Positions 25,621 through 35,177 of a DNA stretch of 64,000 nucleotides are shown piece after piece (the stretch's first letter is position 1; the number at the start of each line of letters is the position of its first letter). Source of the DNA: Pumilibacter muris (GTDB lineage Bacteria > Bacillota > Clostridia > Christensenellales > Pumilibacteraceae). Under the pieces are notes generated by a model. That model did no database searches. It had not been told where the DNA came from and worked only from the letters and a program-made list of their open reading frames with translations. The position numbers and the translations under genes are program-made. The stretch is taken from contig NZ_CALPCN010000005.1 of NCBI RefSeq assembly GCF_943193045.1, positions 62,001-126,000 on the forward strand, read 5' to 3'.

Positions 25621-27413
25621 TCGAGCACTGCCTTTATTCTGCGAACGCCCGCCGACGAAGACTGCTCTTTAAGTATTTTAAAGTGCCCGAGTTCTCCCGT
25701 GCGAGCGGCGTGCGGACCTCCGCAAATTTCTTTACTGAATTTGCCCATAGTATATACTTTCACTTTTTCGCCGTATTTAGACGCGAATAATCCTACGGCG
25801 CCCGCTTTTTTCGCCTCGTCAACCGTCATTTCTTCGCAAACAACGGGAACGTCGGCGGCAATGGCTTCGTTCACGAGTTTTTCCACTTCGGCGATTTCTT
25901 CGGCTGTGAGAGCGCGCCCGAATGTAAAGTCGAAACGCAAACGCTCCGCAGTGATATTGCTTCCCTTTTGATTAACGTTTTCGTCGTTAAGAACGGTTTT
26001 AAGCGCGCGGTGCATAAGGTGGGTTGCCGTATGCAAACGTGCGGTGGCTTCGGTGTTGTCGGCAAGTCCGCCCTTAAAGCGCTGTTCGGCGCCCGCATGG
26101 CTCTTTTGGCGGTGCTCTTCGAACAGCTTTTCAAAGTCGGCGCGATTTATTTTCAGCCCGCGTTCCGCCGCAAGTTCTTCTGTCATTTCAATGGGAAAAC
26201 CGTATGTGTCGTAAAGCTTAAAGCAAGCCTTGCCCGAAACGGTGTCGCCCACAAGATAACCGCAAAGCTTTTCAAATTCGCGTATGCCCGCAGTGAGCGT
26301 TTTTTCGAATCGTTCTTCTTCGCGCGCTATTTCGTCGCGTATTTTATCGCCCGCCGCCGTAAGTTCGGGATACGCGTCTTTATAACGCGATATAACGGCG
26401 TTCGCAACCGACACTATGTCGCCTTTGTTCATGCCGAGCTGTTTTATATAGCGTATCGCTCTACGCAAAAGACGCCGCAAAATGTAGCCTTGGTCAACAT
26501 TGGAGCACACTATGCCCTTTTCGTCGCCGAGCATAAACACCGACGTGCGAACGTGGTCGGCGATTATGCGCATTGCTCGCGTATCCGCAGCGTTTTCGCC
26601 GTATTTTTTGCCGCAAAGCGTTTCTATTGCGGATATAATGGGAACGAACAAATCGGTTTCGTACACGCTCTCTTTTCCTTGCAAAATGCAGAGCGTGCGT
26701 TCGAGCCCCATGCCCGTGTCAACGTTGCGGCGCGCAAGCGGTTCGTATTTACCGTCGGCGGTCTTGTTATATTGCATGAACACGTCGTTCCAAATTTCAA
26801 GATAATGCCCGCAGTCGCACGCGGGGCTGCAATCGGGCGAACAAGGCTTTCCGCGCATTATAAACATTTCGGTGTCGGGTCCGCAAGGTCCCGTTTTTCC
26901 TGCGGGTCCCCACCAGTTGTTCTCTTTTGGCAAATAGAAAATATTTTCTTTTTTTATGCCGCAGTCTTGCCAAAGTTTTGCGCTCTCTTCGTCGCGCGGG
27001 CAATCGGAATCGCCCGCAAACACCGACACCGCAAGATTATCGGGCGAAAGTCCCAAATACTTGTCCGACGTTAAAAACTCGTAGCTCCATTTAATCATGT
27101 CTTTCTTAAAATAATCGCCTAAGCTCCAATTCCCGAGCATTTCGAAAAACGTGCAGTGGCTGTTGTCGCCCACTTCGTCTATGTCGCCCGTGCGCACGCA
27201 TTTTTGCACGTCGGCAAGACGGGTGCCGGCAGGGTGCGGTTCGCCCAGCAAATACGGCACAAGCGGGTGCATGCCCGCAGTGGTAAAAAGCACTGTGGGG
27301 TCGTTTTCGGGTATGAGCGACGCCGACGGAATTACGGCATGTCCTTTCTCTTTGTAAAATTCAAGCCACATTGTGCGCAAGCTGTCGGACGTGATTTGTT
27401 TTTCGGTTTTCAA
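25617..27413 (-). CDS. alaS: Alanyl-tRNA synthetase, short form lacking the C-Ala domain
   Basis: This 598-aa class II synthetase has the catalytic core (residues 1-240, with TTAGMHPL and FFEMLGNWSLGDYFK), the tRNA-recognition domain (about 240-440) and the editing domain with the zinc motifs HTATH (about 467) and CGGPH (about 568). Usual bacterial AlaRS is about 870 aa and ends in a glycine-rich C-Ala domain; this copy stops right after the editing domain. The start is TTG at 27413, with AGAGG 9 nt upstream. The downstream partner gene is not a C-Ala fragment. Confidence 0.93.
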   Translation of the reverse strand: MKTEKQITSDSLRTMWLEFYKEKGHAVIPSASLIPENDPTVLFTTAGMHPLVPYLLGEPHPAGTRLADVQKCVRTGDIDEVGDNSHCTFFEMLGNWSLGDYFKKDMIKWSYEFLTSDKYLGLSPDNLAVSVFAGDSDCPRDEESAKLWQDCGIKKENIFYLPKENNWWGPAGKTGPCGPDTEMFIMRGKPCSPDCSPACDCGHYLEIWNDVFMQYNKTADGKYEPLARRNVDTGMGLERTLCILQGKESVYETDLFVPIISAIETLCGKKYGENAADTRAMRIIADHVRTSVFMLGDEKGIVCSNVDQGYILRRLLRRAIRYIKQLGMNKGDIVSVANAVISRYKDAYPELTAAGDKIRDEIAREEERFEKTLTAGIREFEKLCGYLVGDTVSGKACFKLYDTYGFPIEMTEELAAERGLKINRADFEKLFEEHRQKSHAGAEQRFKGGLADNTEATARLHTATHLMHRALKTVLNDENVNQKGSNITAERLRFDFTFGRALTAEEIAEVEKLVNEAIAADVPVVCEEMTVDEAKKAGAVGLFASKYGEKVKVYTMGKFSKEICGGPHAARTGELGHFKILKEQSSSAGVRRIKAVLD

Positions 27414-27483
27414 TTTTGTGTTCCTCTTTTTATTGTTTTGTATTTTTCAAGCGTTTACGATTGTTTCTTTAAACGTTTAGAAT

Positions 27484-28119
27484 TTATATCGCCAACAATT
27501 TCTTTACAAGCGCGGGAATCTCTTTAGGAGAGCGCGCCAACGCATCGGCGGCAAAAAGCGTTTCTACTTTTCCGTAACCGTATGTTACGCCGAGCGCCTT
27601 TATTCCCGCACCGTGCGCACCGTCTATATCGAAATGAGTGTCTCCCACCATAACGCTGTTTTCAGCCGCGCACGCGGCTCTTACAAGATTCGCTTTGTCG
27701 CTTCCTCTGCGCGCATAATCGGGCGCGCAAACTCTCGCAAAATATTTTCGCAGTCCGCTGTGCTCTAAAAGCTTTTCAACCATAACAAGCGGCTTGCTCG
27801 ACGCCACCGACAAAACATATTTTTCGGACGCGAGAAGTTCGAGCATTTCAGAAACTCCGCAATAAGGGCTCGAAAGAAAAATTCCCTCTTGCGAATATAT
27901 TTTGCGGTAAGCTTCTATCGCGGCTTCCGCAGTTTGCTCGCTAAACCCCGCAGTAACGGTAAAGCTGTGAAAAAGCGACGGACCTATAAATAAATCGAGT
28001 TTAGCCTCGTCTACGGGCGGCATACCCACTTCTTTCACGGCATGGCGCACGCAAGACTTAATTCCCTCTCCCGTGTCGAATAAAGTTCCGTCTATATCGA
28101 ATATAACGCCGTAAGACAT
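27484..28119 (-). CDS. HAD-superfamily phosphatase (phosphoglycolate phosphatase-like)
   Basis: This 211-aa soluble hydrolase has HAD motif I FDIDGTLFDTG (residues 7-17), a cap domain (about 18-85), motif II SVASSKP (about 104), motif III Lys (about 140) and motif IV MVGDTHFDIDGAHGAG (about 155). It fits subfamily IA enzymes such as phosphoglycolate phosphatase or pyrophosphatase PpaX; the substrate is not determinable. Its ATG directly follows the stop of the epimerase gene, so the two form an operon. Confidence 0.85.
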   Translation of the reverse strand: MSYGVIFDIDGTLFDTGEGIKSCVRHAVKEVGMPPVDEAKLDLFIGPSLFHSFTVTAGFSEQTAEAAIEAYRKIYSQEGIFLSSPYCGVSEMLELLASEKYVLSVASSKPLVMVEKLLEHSGLRKYFARVCAPDYARRGSDKANLVRAACAAENSVMVGDTHFDIDGAHGAGIKALGVTYGYGKVETLFAADALARSPKEIPALVKKLLAI

Positions 28120-28995
28120 CTATTTAACTTCCTTAGGCTTTAAAAGCGACTTGTGGCTTTTGCAGTAGTCGAGCGTTTTCGTTATACCTGTGGAGTGCGC
28201 CGTAAACTTAAACGAACCGAGCGCGTCGAGAAGTTTAGAGACGTCGGCGGTGAAAATTCCGTTTTCTTTGCCCACCGAAACCGACAATTCTCTTCCGTCC
28301 TTTTTGGCGTAAGATTTCGCCTTTTTAGCAAAGTCGCCGAGTTTTATAGGCACCGGCGACGCCACGTTGTATATTCCCTTTTCGTAGTCGTTATCTATAA
28401 ACAGCGAAACTATTTTGCACGCGTCGTCAATGTATATAGTGGAAAAAGTTTTGTTTGCGGGAACTTCGATTTGCTTTTTGCCAACTATTGCGTGCGACAG
28501 AATTTCGAGCGGATGCCCTTCCTCTACCGACGCACCCGCGCCGTAAACGTCGAAAAACCTGAGCACCGTGCTTATTTTGTCTTTGCTCGCAAGCTTATGA
28601 ATAAGGTATCTTCCGAGCCCGTATCCCGCAACGGGAACGGATTCTCCGAAAACATTTTCGTTAGCGTTTTCAAGCGAACGGCTCGTGTCGAGGTCGGATG
28701 CGTCGCCAACCACGAGCAGCTTTTTAACTCCGTTTAAAACGGAAGCGTACTGCACGTTTTTAAAAGCCAAAAGGTCGTCGGCATATAAAGCCGCGTCGCT
28801 CATAATATCGCGCATACCCGCAATATGTATTACGGCGTCGAACCGAGCGGATTCGAAAAGCTTTTTAACGTCGTCGTAGCGCGTAAGGTCTGTTTCTTCG
28901 GGAACGGGCGAAACAATATCGTACTTTTTCTTGTACGCGCCTATAAAGTTAAGACCTATAAACCCGCTTCCGCCTGTTACGAGAATTTTTTTCAT
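28120..28995 (-). CDS. NAD-dependent epimerase/dehydratase (extended SDR)
   Basis: This 291-aa enzyme starts MKKILVTGGSGFIGLNF, the Rossmann nucleotide motif of extended SDR proteins. The active site YLIHK (YxxxK) lies near residue 132, and a substrate-binding C-terminal part follows (RFFDVYGAGASVEEGHP, about 168). It probably acts on a nucleotide sugar, but gene context (HAD phosphatase, glnS) does not name the substrate. CGGAGG precedes ATG. Confidence 0.82.
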   Translation of the reverse strand: MKKILVTGGSGFIGLNFIGAYKKKYDIVSPVPEETDLTRYDDVKKLFESARFDAVIHIAGMRDIMSDAALYADDLLAFKNVQYASVLNGVKKLLVVGDASDLDTSRSLENANENVFGESVPVAGYGLGRYLIHKLASKDKISTVLRFFDVYGAGASVEEGHPLEILSHAIVGKKQIEVPANKTFSTIYIDDACKIVSLFIDNDYEKGIYNVASPVPIKLGDFAKKAKSYAKKDGRELSVSVGKENGIFTADVSKLLDALGSFKFTAHSTGITKTLDYCKSHKSLLKPKEVK

Positions 28996-29025
28996 AACGC
29001 TCCTCCGTTTATTTGATATTTCTAT

Positions 29026-30651
29026 TTAGCGGTTTGCTCCCGACTTATTGTAGGCGTCTTTTAATCCCACTATGCGGTTAAACACAAGTCCGCTTTCCTT
29101 TGTGTCGCGGCAAAAATATCCCTGACGCAAAAACTGAAACGACGCGCCCTTTTCGGCTCCCGCAACGTATTCTTCCACAAGCGCGTCCTTTTCTATAAGC
29201 GATTCGAAATTTAGTCTGTCGTTAAAGTCGGGCGAAGAATCGTCGGCAATCAAAAGATAGTCGTATAAGCGCACGTCGGCTTTCTCAGCGCGAGAATTAA
29301 CCCAGTGAATAACGCCCTTAACCTTTATACCGCTGTTGTCGTGCCCGCTCTTGGTGCCCTCTATAATTTCGGCGTGCACTCTCGTAACGTTTTCGGGCGT
29401 GCCTTCGTAACCCGTGCACTTTATAATATATCCGCTTTTGAGCCTAACCGTTCCGTTAGGAATAAGGCGCTTGTATTTGGGCGGAGGCACTACGGCAAAA
29501 TCGCCCTTTTCTATATACAGCTTTTTGGTAAGATAAATTTTGCGGGTGCCGCTCTCGGGCGCGAACGGATTGATTTCGAAATCCATTTCCTCGCAAAAAT
29601 CTTCGGGCACGTTGTCGAGCACGAGTTCGAGCGGGTCGAGAACCGCCATAGCGCGCGGCGCGCCCGCGTTGAGTTCTTCGCGTATGCAACTCTCCAACTG
29701 CCCCGCCTCTACTTCGCTGTTAGCTTTCGCCACTCCTATCCTTTCGCAAAATTCGCGTATAGACGACGGCGTGTATCCTCTGCGACGAAGCCCCGCGATA
29801 GTCGGCATACGAGGGTCGTCCCATCCCGAAACGAAATTTTCGTCCACAAGTTTTTTAAGATACCGCTTGCTCATTATTGTGCGCTCCAAATTGAGCCGCG
29901 CAAATTCGTACTGATGGGGCGGGTGCGGGAACTCCGCCTCTTTAAGAACCCAGTCGTAAAGCGGGCGGTGGTCCTCGAATTCAAGCGTGCAAATACTGTG
30001 GCTTATTCCCTCGACCGCGTCTTCTATGGGATGCGCGAAATCGTACATGGGATACACGCACCAACTGTCGCCCTGACGGTGATGGTGAGCGCGCAACACT
30101 CTGTATATAATAGGGTCGCGCATGTTTATGTTAGGGCTCGCCATATCTATTTTGGCACGCAAAACAAGAGCGCCGTCCGCGATTTTTCCATTTCGCATTT
30201 GCTCGAATAATTCAAGGCTTTCGCTTGCGGGTCGATTGCGGTATTTACTCTCAATGCCCGGCTCGGTTAAAGTGCCGCGCATTTTTTTCATTTCTTCGGG
30301 AGTAACGTCGTCTACATACGCTTTGCCCTTTTTTATGAGCCGCACAGCCGCGTCGTACATTGTTTCGAAATAGTCGGACGCAAAATATATGTCGCCGTTC
30401 CAACCGAGCCAACGGGCATCTTCTATAATCGACCTAACGTATTCGTCTTCCTCTTTAACGGGGTTAGTATCGTCGAAACGCAAATTGCATTTGCCGCCGT
30501 ATTTTTTAGCCATAGCCACGTTTAAGCATATAGCCTTTGCGTGCCCTATATGCAAATAACCGTTCGGTTCGGGCGGAAATCTTGTAACGATTTCCGTTTC
30601 GCGTCCTGCCGCAAGGTCGGCGTCTATAATTTCTTCAATAAAGTTTCCCAT
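29026..30651 (-). CDS. glnS: Glutaminyl-tRNA synthetase
   Basis: This 541-aa class Ib synthetase charges tRNA-Gln directly. PPEPNGYLHIGHAKA (about residues 25-39) carries HIGH; RFDDTNP (about 58) and the MSKR loop (about 262) are present. A C-terminal pair of beta-barrels reads the anticodon (about 335-540). GlnRS versus GluRS is clear from length and the LHIGHAKAICLN signature. Many Firmicutes lack GlnRS and use GatCAB, so this gene is a useful lineage marker. I chose ATG 30651 over a TTG two codons upstream; the ribosome site (CGGAA) is weak. Confidence 0.95.
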   Translation of the reverse strand: MGNFIEEIIDADLAAGRETEIVTRFPPEPNGYLHIGHAKAICLNVAMAKKYGGKCNLRFDDTNPVKEEDEYVRSIIEDARWLGWNGDIYFASDYFETMYDAAVRLIKKGKAYVDDVTPEEMKKMRGTLTEPGIESKYRNRPASESLELFEQMRNGKIADGALVLRAKIDMASPNINMRDPIIYRVLRAHHHRQGDSWCVYPMYDFAHPIEDAVEGISHSICTLEFEDHRPLYDWVLKEAEFPHPPHQYEFARLNLERTIMSKRYLKKLVDENFVSGWDDPRMPTIAGLRRRGYTPSSIREFCERIGVAKANSEVEAGQLESCIREELNAGAPRAMAVLDPLELVLDNVPEDFCEEMDFEINPFAPESGTRKIYLTKKLYIEKGDFAVVPPPKYKRLIPNGTVRLKSGYIIKCTGYEGTPENVTRVHAEIIEGTKSGHDNSGIKVKGVIHWVNSRAEKADVRLYDYLLIADDSSPDFNDRLNFESLIEKDALVEEYVAGAEKGASFQFLRQGYFCRDTKESGLVFNRIVGLKDAYNKSGANR

Positions 30652-30683
30652 AAACAATTATTCCGTTTTATTATTATAAACTT

Positions 30684-32315
30684 TTAAAAAAGTCCTTCTA
30701 TTTTGTCGCCGTCTATTTTCATCTTTTCGGCGTTCGGATATTTGCTAAGACCGGGCATAAGCAAAATATTACCCGCGAGCGCCACTATAAATTCGGCTCC
30801 CGCTCTCACCGTTAAATCGCGTATGCGAATTTTGAATCCGCTCGGGCGCCCCAAAAGCTCGGGGTTATCGCTAAGCGAATATTGAGTTTTCGCTATGCAA
30901 ACGGGATACTTTTCCCATTCGGTACCTTTGATTTTTTTAAGCATTTCAACAGCCGCAGGTTCGTACTCAACGCCGTCGGCGCCGTATATCATGGTTGCCA
31001 CCGCGTTTATTTTTTCTTCGATTCCGTCCGACAGCTCATAGCAATAGGTAAACGGCTTATCGGGCTGAGCGCAAAGCTCTTTTACCTTTTCGGCAAGTTT
31101 TAAGCCGCCTTTGCCGCCTTCGCCCCAAACGTTTACGCACACGGCTTCAACTCCGCGCTCGCTGCACGCTTTTTCCACAAGCTCTATTTCGCCGTCCTCG
31201 TCGGACGCGAAACGGTTGATTGCAACAACGCATTTGCGCGAATAAACGTTCACAATGTTTTCGACGTGCTTCATAAGATTGCCGAGCCCCGCTTTAAGCG
31301 CCGCGTCGTCGCGCTCTGAAAGCGTTTCTTTGCGCTTTCCGCCGCCGCATTTAAGAGCGCGAACAGTCGCCACCACCACAACCGCTTCGGGCTTTATTCC
31401 CGCAGCGCGGCATTTTATGTCGAGGAATTTCTCGGCGCCCAAATCGGCTCCGAATCCCGCTTCGGTAACAACGTAGTCGGCGTAGTGCATAGCTGTGCGG
31501 GTCGCCGTTATACTGTTGCAACCGTGCGCAATGTTTGCAAAAGGTCCGCCGTGAACGAACGCGGGCACCCCTTCGAGAGTTTGCACAAGGTTTGGCGAAA
31601 TCGCGTCTTTCAACAGTATGGTCATTGCCTCTTCCGATTTAAGCTCGCGGCAATAAACGGGTGTTCCGTCTTTTTTATATCCCACAATTATATTTCCCAA
31701 ACGTCTTTTAAGGTCCGCTTGGTCGCGGCTTAGGCAAAGCGCCGCCATAACTTCGCTTGCCGCAGTAATGTCGAAAGAATCGTCGCGTTCGTTATACTTT
31801 AAGCCGCAACGTATAAATCTTAACGCGCGGTCGTTCATATCGAGACAGCGGTGAAAAGTAACCTTGTCTATTCCCAACTCGTTGCCGAAATAAACGTGAT
31901 TGTCGAGCATAGCCGCAAGCAAATTGTTAGCCGAAGTGATTGCGTGAAGGTCGCCCGTAAAATGCAGGTTTATGTCGTCCATAGGAGCTATCTGAGCGTA
32001 ACCGCCTCCCGCAGCGCCGCCCTTTATTCCGAATACGGGACCGAGCGACGGTTCGCGCAAAGCCAAACACACTTTAAGCCCCAACCTGTTCATAGCGTCG
32101 GCAAGCCCTATGCTAACCGTAGTTTTGCCTTCGCCCGCCGCCGTAGGATTTATTGCCGTAACGAGAATTACTTTTCCGTTCCCCGTCGCAGGCTTAACCT
32201 TTGCCATGTAGTTTCCGTAAGGCTTTAAGTCGGATTTTTCTATCCCTAACTTTTTCGCCACCTTTTCAACGGGCAATAGCTTTGCTTGGGTAGCTATTTC
32301 AATATCGGTCTTCAT
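30684..32315 (-). CDS. fhs: Formate-tetrahydrofolate ligase
   Basis: This 543-aa ATP-dependent enzyme makes 10-formyl-THF from formate. Visible are the P-loop PTAAGEGKTTVSIGL (about residues 61-75), the REPSLGPVFGIKGGAAGGGYAQ-type conserved block (about 93) and the ATRTAMHYADYVVTEAGFGAD-type block (about 272). Length is near the usual 555. It supplies one-carbon units for purines and, in acetogens, for the Wood-Ljungdahl methyl branch. No other genes of that pathway are in the window. AAGGAG lies 8 nt before ATG. Confidence 0.96.
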   Translation of the reverse strand: MKTDIEIATQAKLLPVEKVAKKLGIEKSDLKPYGNYMAKVKPATGNGKVILVTAINPTAAGEGKTTVSIGLADAMNRLGLKVCLALREPSLGPVFGIKGGAAGGGYAQIAPMDDINLHFTGDLHAITSANNLLAAMLDNHVYFGNELGIDKVTFHRCLDMNDRALRFIRCGLKYNERDDSFDITAASEVMAALCLSRDQADLKRRLGNIIVGYKKDGTPVYCRELKSEEAMTILLKDAISPNLVQTLEGVPAFVHGGPFANIAHGCNSITATRTAMHYADYVVTEAGFGADLGAEKFLDIKCRAAGIKPEAVVVVATVRALKCGGGKRKETLSERDDAALKAGLGNLMKHVENIVNVYSRKCVVAINRFASDEDGEIELVEKACSERGVEAVCVNVWGEGGKGGLKLAEKVKELCAQPDKPFTYCYELSDGIEEKINAVATMIYGADGVEYEPAAVEMLKKIKGTEWEKYPVCIAKTQYSLSDNPELLGRPSGFKIRIRDLTVRAGAEFIVALAGNILLMPGLSKYPNAEKMKIDGDKIEGLF

Positions 32316-32379
32316 ACGCTGTCTCCTTATCGGTAGTTTTTTTATATGAGCGTCCCGCCGAGCGAAAACGCAATGTACA

Positions 32380-32754
32380 CTAAAAAGTTATGCTTTTGTT
32401 TTGAACTTCCATTCCGCCGTCTTTCGCCTTAAACCCGAACGACGAATAATACGACGCGTCCGCACTTTCAACCCTCACGGTTATGGGATTCATATTGCGG
32501 CACACGTTTAGCATGGCGCGCACAATAAGGTCTTTATAAACGGCTTCAACGTTTCCGAACACGCCTTTAACAACCACTTTGCCGCATTTTAACCCGAGCA
32601 CGCCTACCGCTTTGGCGCCGCCGTCGTCGAGAACGAATATTCTGTCGCCCTCATTAAAATCCGCGTTAAACCGCTCGCACAGAGCGCAGGCATGCTCGCG
32701 GCAATCCTCGTTGCACGCGGGAACGCCTTCGGCACATTCGCGTATAGTAAACAT
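32380..32754 (-). CDS. Small protein with GNAT-like C-terminal pattern
   Basis: This 124-aa protein begins MFTIRECAEGVPACNEDCRE and has five Cys in the first 30 residues, a beta-rich middle and a C-terminus ITVRVESADASYYSSFGF that recalls the last strand-helix of GNAT acetyltransferases. No acetyl-CoA P-loop (R/Q-x-x-G-x-G/A) is visible, so activity is doubtful. Its ATG lies one base after the MFS transporter stop, with GGAG upstream, so the two are coupled. The function is unknown. Confidence 0.55.
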   Translation of the reverse strand: MFTIRECAEGVPACNEDCREHACALCERFNADFNEGDRIFVLDDGGAKAVGVLGLKCGKVVVKGVFGNVEAVYKDLIVRAMLNVCRNMNPITVRVESADASYYSSFGFKAKDGGMEVQNKSITF

Positions 32755-32755
32755 A

Positions 32756-34138
32756 TCAGTTCTCCTTCTCCGCACAATCGGAATACTCAACGGGTTGCGG
32801 TTCGTTTTCTTCCCGCGCGATTTTTTCGGGCGGCTTGTTTTCGTCTTGTTTGCTTTTCGAACGAGCGTTCGAATATCCGAATCTTCCCAAAAGCGTGCCA
32901 ACCAAAATTACGAAAGAGTAAACCGCGCAAGAAACGACAGCCGCCGCAACTTTCCCGACATTGCCGTCTATTATTCTCACAACGCACGCAAGCGCAAGTC
33001 CTGCGGCTATTCCGAGCGCCGACACGCAATTTCTAAAACAGTAATATTTGCCGTAAGTAGAATTCGTTACCGAAACCGCATGAGCGTTGTTCGCTCCGTC
33101 GCACACAAGCACCGTAGCCAAAGTTATTCCTACGGCGGCGGCGAACGAAAACAACACCGACGCTTTCACGGCAAGCGGAAACGGCACAAAAACCGAAACG
33201 GCGACCGCAGCCGCCAAAGCGAGTTGAACCGACGCCACCGCAACCGACGCAGTGCACGCGGCTTTATTTCCGCTCCGCTGCGAATAGCGATACACGAACA
33301 TTCCCACAGGAGGAACGAGAACTGCGGCTATAAGCACTGCGGGCTTAAAACCGCCGTTTATGCGGAACATATACGAAAAAACGAATTGCGGCAAACTCGA
33401 CGCCGCGAACGCAGTGCCCGCGCACAGCAAAAAAGCGGACAGCACAAGCATTCTCACAGAACCGTTTTTTAGCGGCGAACAAAAACGCGAATAAGTTTCT
33501 TTAACGCTACGAGGGTGGCGAGGTTCAAGCCTTACGAACGCAGGCATTGAACTGACGGTAACCAAATAAACCGCTACGGTCGCCGCCACCGAAATAATCG
33601 CCGCAGCCGCCGCGATACCGCGCACCGAATCGCGCGAAGCATCGAATAGCGCAACTATTGCAAGCGCCGCGAAAGCGAGAGACAGCATTGCGAAAATGCC
33701 GCGCCATTTTCCCGCTTCGCCGCACGGGTCGAAACGTTGCCCTATTGAAGCGTAAGTATACAAGTACGTTTGCATACACAACGAGTGCGCAAACAGCAAT
33801 CCGAAAAGCGCAAACCCCTGCGCTACGGGGTGAACGTCGCCCACCGCGAGAGCGAGCACAAAAGTAAGAGCGGCTCCGAGCCCCGACACCGTAAACGGAA
33901 TATGGTATCTGCCTGTTGCAATCGAAGTGTTGCCGTTCACCAAAGCATAGCAAAGCGGCATTAAAACAACGGGAAGTGCTATTCCCGCAACCGCCGCAAC
34001 AAGCAGCGCTATTGCGTGAATGTGCGAAAACCACGTTAAAAAGAGCAACAGAAAAACGACTTCCGTCACTGCGGCAAGTCCGCCCGTTCCGTATAAAATT
34101 CTGCCTACCGAAGGCGACGTTTTTTTCTGTATGCTCAT
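32756..34138 (-). CDS. Major-facilitator-type membrane transporter
   Basis: This 460-aa polytopic protein has about 12 hydrophobic helices in two halves separated by a basic cytoplasmic loop (about residues 205-230, RLEPRHPRSVKETYSRF). It ends in a charged 40-residue cytoplasmic tail rich in Lys, Glu and Pro. The general layout fits an MFS or glycoside-pentoside-hexuronide-type carrier, but no subfamily signature is clear and the substrate is unknown. The ribosome site (AGGGCGG) sits very close to ATG. Confidence 0.7.
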   Translation of the reverse strand: MSIQKKTSPSVGRILYGTGGLAAVTEVVFLLLFLTWFSHIHAIALLVAAVAGIALPVVLMPLCYALVNGNTSIATGRYHIPFTVSGLGAALTFVLALAVGDVHPVAQGFALFGLLFAHSLCMQTYLYTYASIGQRFDPCGEAGKWRGIFAMLSLAFAALAIVALFDASRDSVRGIAAAAAIISVAATVAVYLVTVSSMPAFVRLEPRHPRSVKETYSRFCSPLKNGSVRMLVLSAFLLCAGTAFAASSLPQFVFSYMFRINGGFKPAVLIAAVLVPPVGMFVYRYSQRSGNKAACTASVAVASVQLALAAAVAVSVFVPFPLAVKASVLFSFAAAVGITLATVLVCDGANNAHAVSVTNSTYGKYYCFRNCVSALGIAAGLALACVVRIIDGNVGKVAAAVVSCAVYSFVILVGTLLGRFGYSNARSKSKQDENKPPEKIAREENEPQPVEYSDCAEKEN

Positions 34139-34235
34139 ACCGCCCTACACAGTGCCGCGCCTTAAATATAAGCCGACACGTCTATATTATTTTATACTCT
34201 TTTTAGCGTTTCGTCAATCGCTTAACCGCACTGAT

Positions 34236-35177
34236 TTAGCCAAGAGATTGCAAATCCGAACTCTCGCCCGCGTTCGTCGCGGTTTCGGGCGCGGCGCATT
34301 CAATATCGGAAGACGAAACTTCGTCCGAAAACGCCTCGAATCCCGTAAGACGCAAAAAACCGAGCACGGGAACGCGCGCGTCGGCGCCGAATTCGCAAGC
34401 GGTTGCCGCAACTATACGAAAACTGTTTTCGCGCGCATAACTCAGCACCGCGTCGCGTTCCGAAACTTTTCCGGTAGCCGCAAGTTCGGCTTTGCCCGCC
34501 GCCGACACCGTAACCGTTTTGCCTCCGTTCAAAAGCCTGCGGTAAGCCGCAAGAGCTTTCTCGCCCGCGTTGCCTCGCCCAATAAGTTCGCCCACCGTGC
34601 AATCGAGAACCGTTACGGGAGTAAGCAGCCATTCCTCGATAAACGCGTCTATGCCGTCGCAACAAAGAGCCGACGCCGTTAAAACGTATCCGTTTTTGAA
34701 TTCGTCGGAATCGCACTTTTCGGCGCGCGCTTCCGCTTTTTGAACGGGCAATATTTTCAGCGCCGCAACCGACAGCAAACTAACCGACACGAACGCGAAC
34801 ACCACGTCGAGTATTATGCGCAATTCCACAAGCTCCAAGCCGAACGACACCAAAAAATCGAAAAGCCAAGTTAAAACCACACCGAGCGTTATGCACACAA
34901 GCACGCAAACTATGTTGCTCGGCTTTGCCCCTCGCAGTAAACTTTTAACTCCGTCTATAAGCGAAGAAGCAAGCCACATAACCGAACCCGCAGAGAGCAT
35001 TAACACAAGCCCGAGCACAACGCCGGTAGCGGCGCAGTAAACGTAGCCGTATTTTTCAAACTCCGCCTTAGGATAAGCGAGCGTTATTTGACGCATTGCA
35101 AAAAATCCGAGCACCGCTCCCGCCAAAAACAGAACCGCGCGCAAAACCGCCATAACGTTTCTATTGTATTTACGCAT
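34236..35177 (-). CDS. YacL-like membrane protein with a degenerate PIN domain
   Basis: This 313-aa protein has four N-terminal hydrophobic helices (about residues 8-28, 45-68, 85-110, 120-140) and then a soluble domain. That domain runs YVLTASALCCDGIDAFI ... LDCTVGELIGRGNAGEKALAAYRRLL ... RIVAATAC, which resembles the PIN domain of YacL proteins, but the first catalytic Asp block is altered. The usual TRAM tail is missing or unrecognisable. I chose ATG 35177 (GGAG 10 nt upstream); the longer ORF uses a TTG with no ribosome site. It overlaps recD2 by 8 bp. Confidence 0.55.
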   Translation of the reverse strand: MRKYNRNVMAVLRAVLFLAGAVLGFFAMRQITLAYPKAEFEKYGYVYCAATGVVLGLVLMLSAGSVMWLASSLIDGVKSLLRGAKPSNIVCVLVCITLGVVLTWLFDFLVSFGLELVELRIILDVVFAFVSVSLLSVAALKILPVQKAEARAEKCDSDEFKNGYVLTASALCCDGIDAFIEEWLLTPVTVLDCTVGELIGRGNAGEKALAAYRRLLNGGKTVTVSAAGKAELAATGKVSERDAVLSYARENSFRIVAATACEFGADARVPVLGFLRLTGFEAFSDEVSSSDIECAAPETATNAGESSDLQSLG

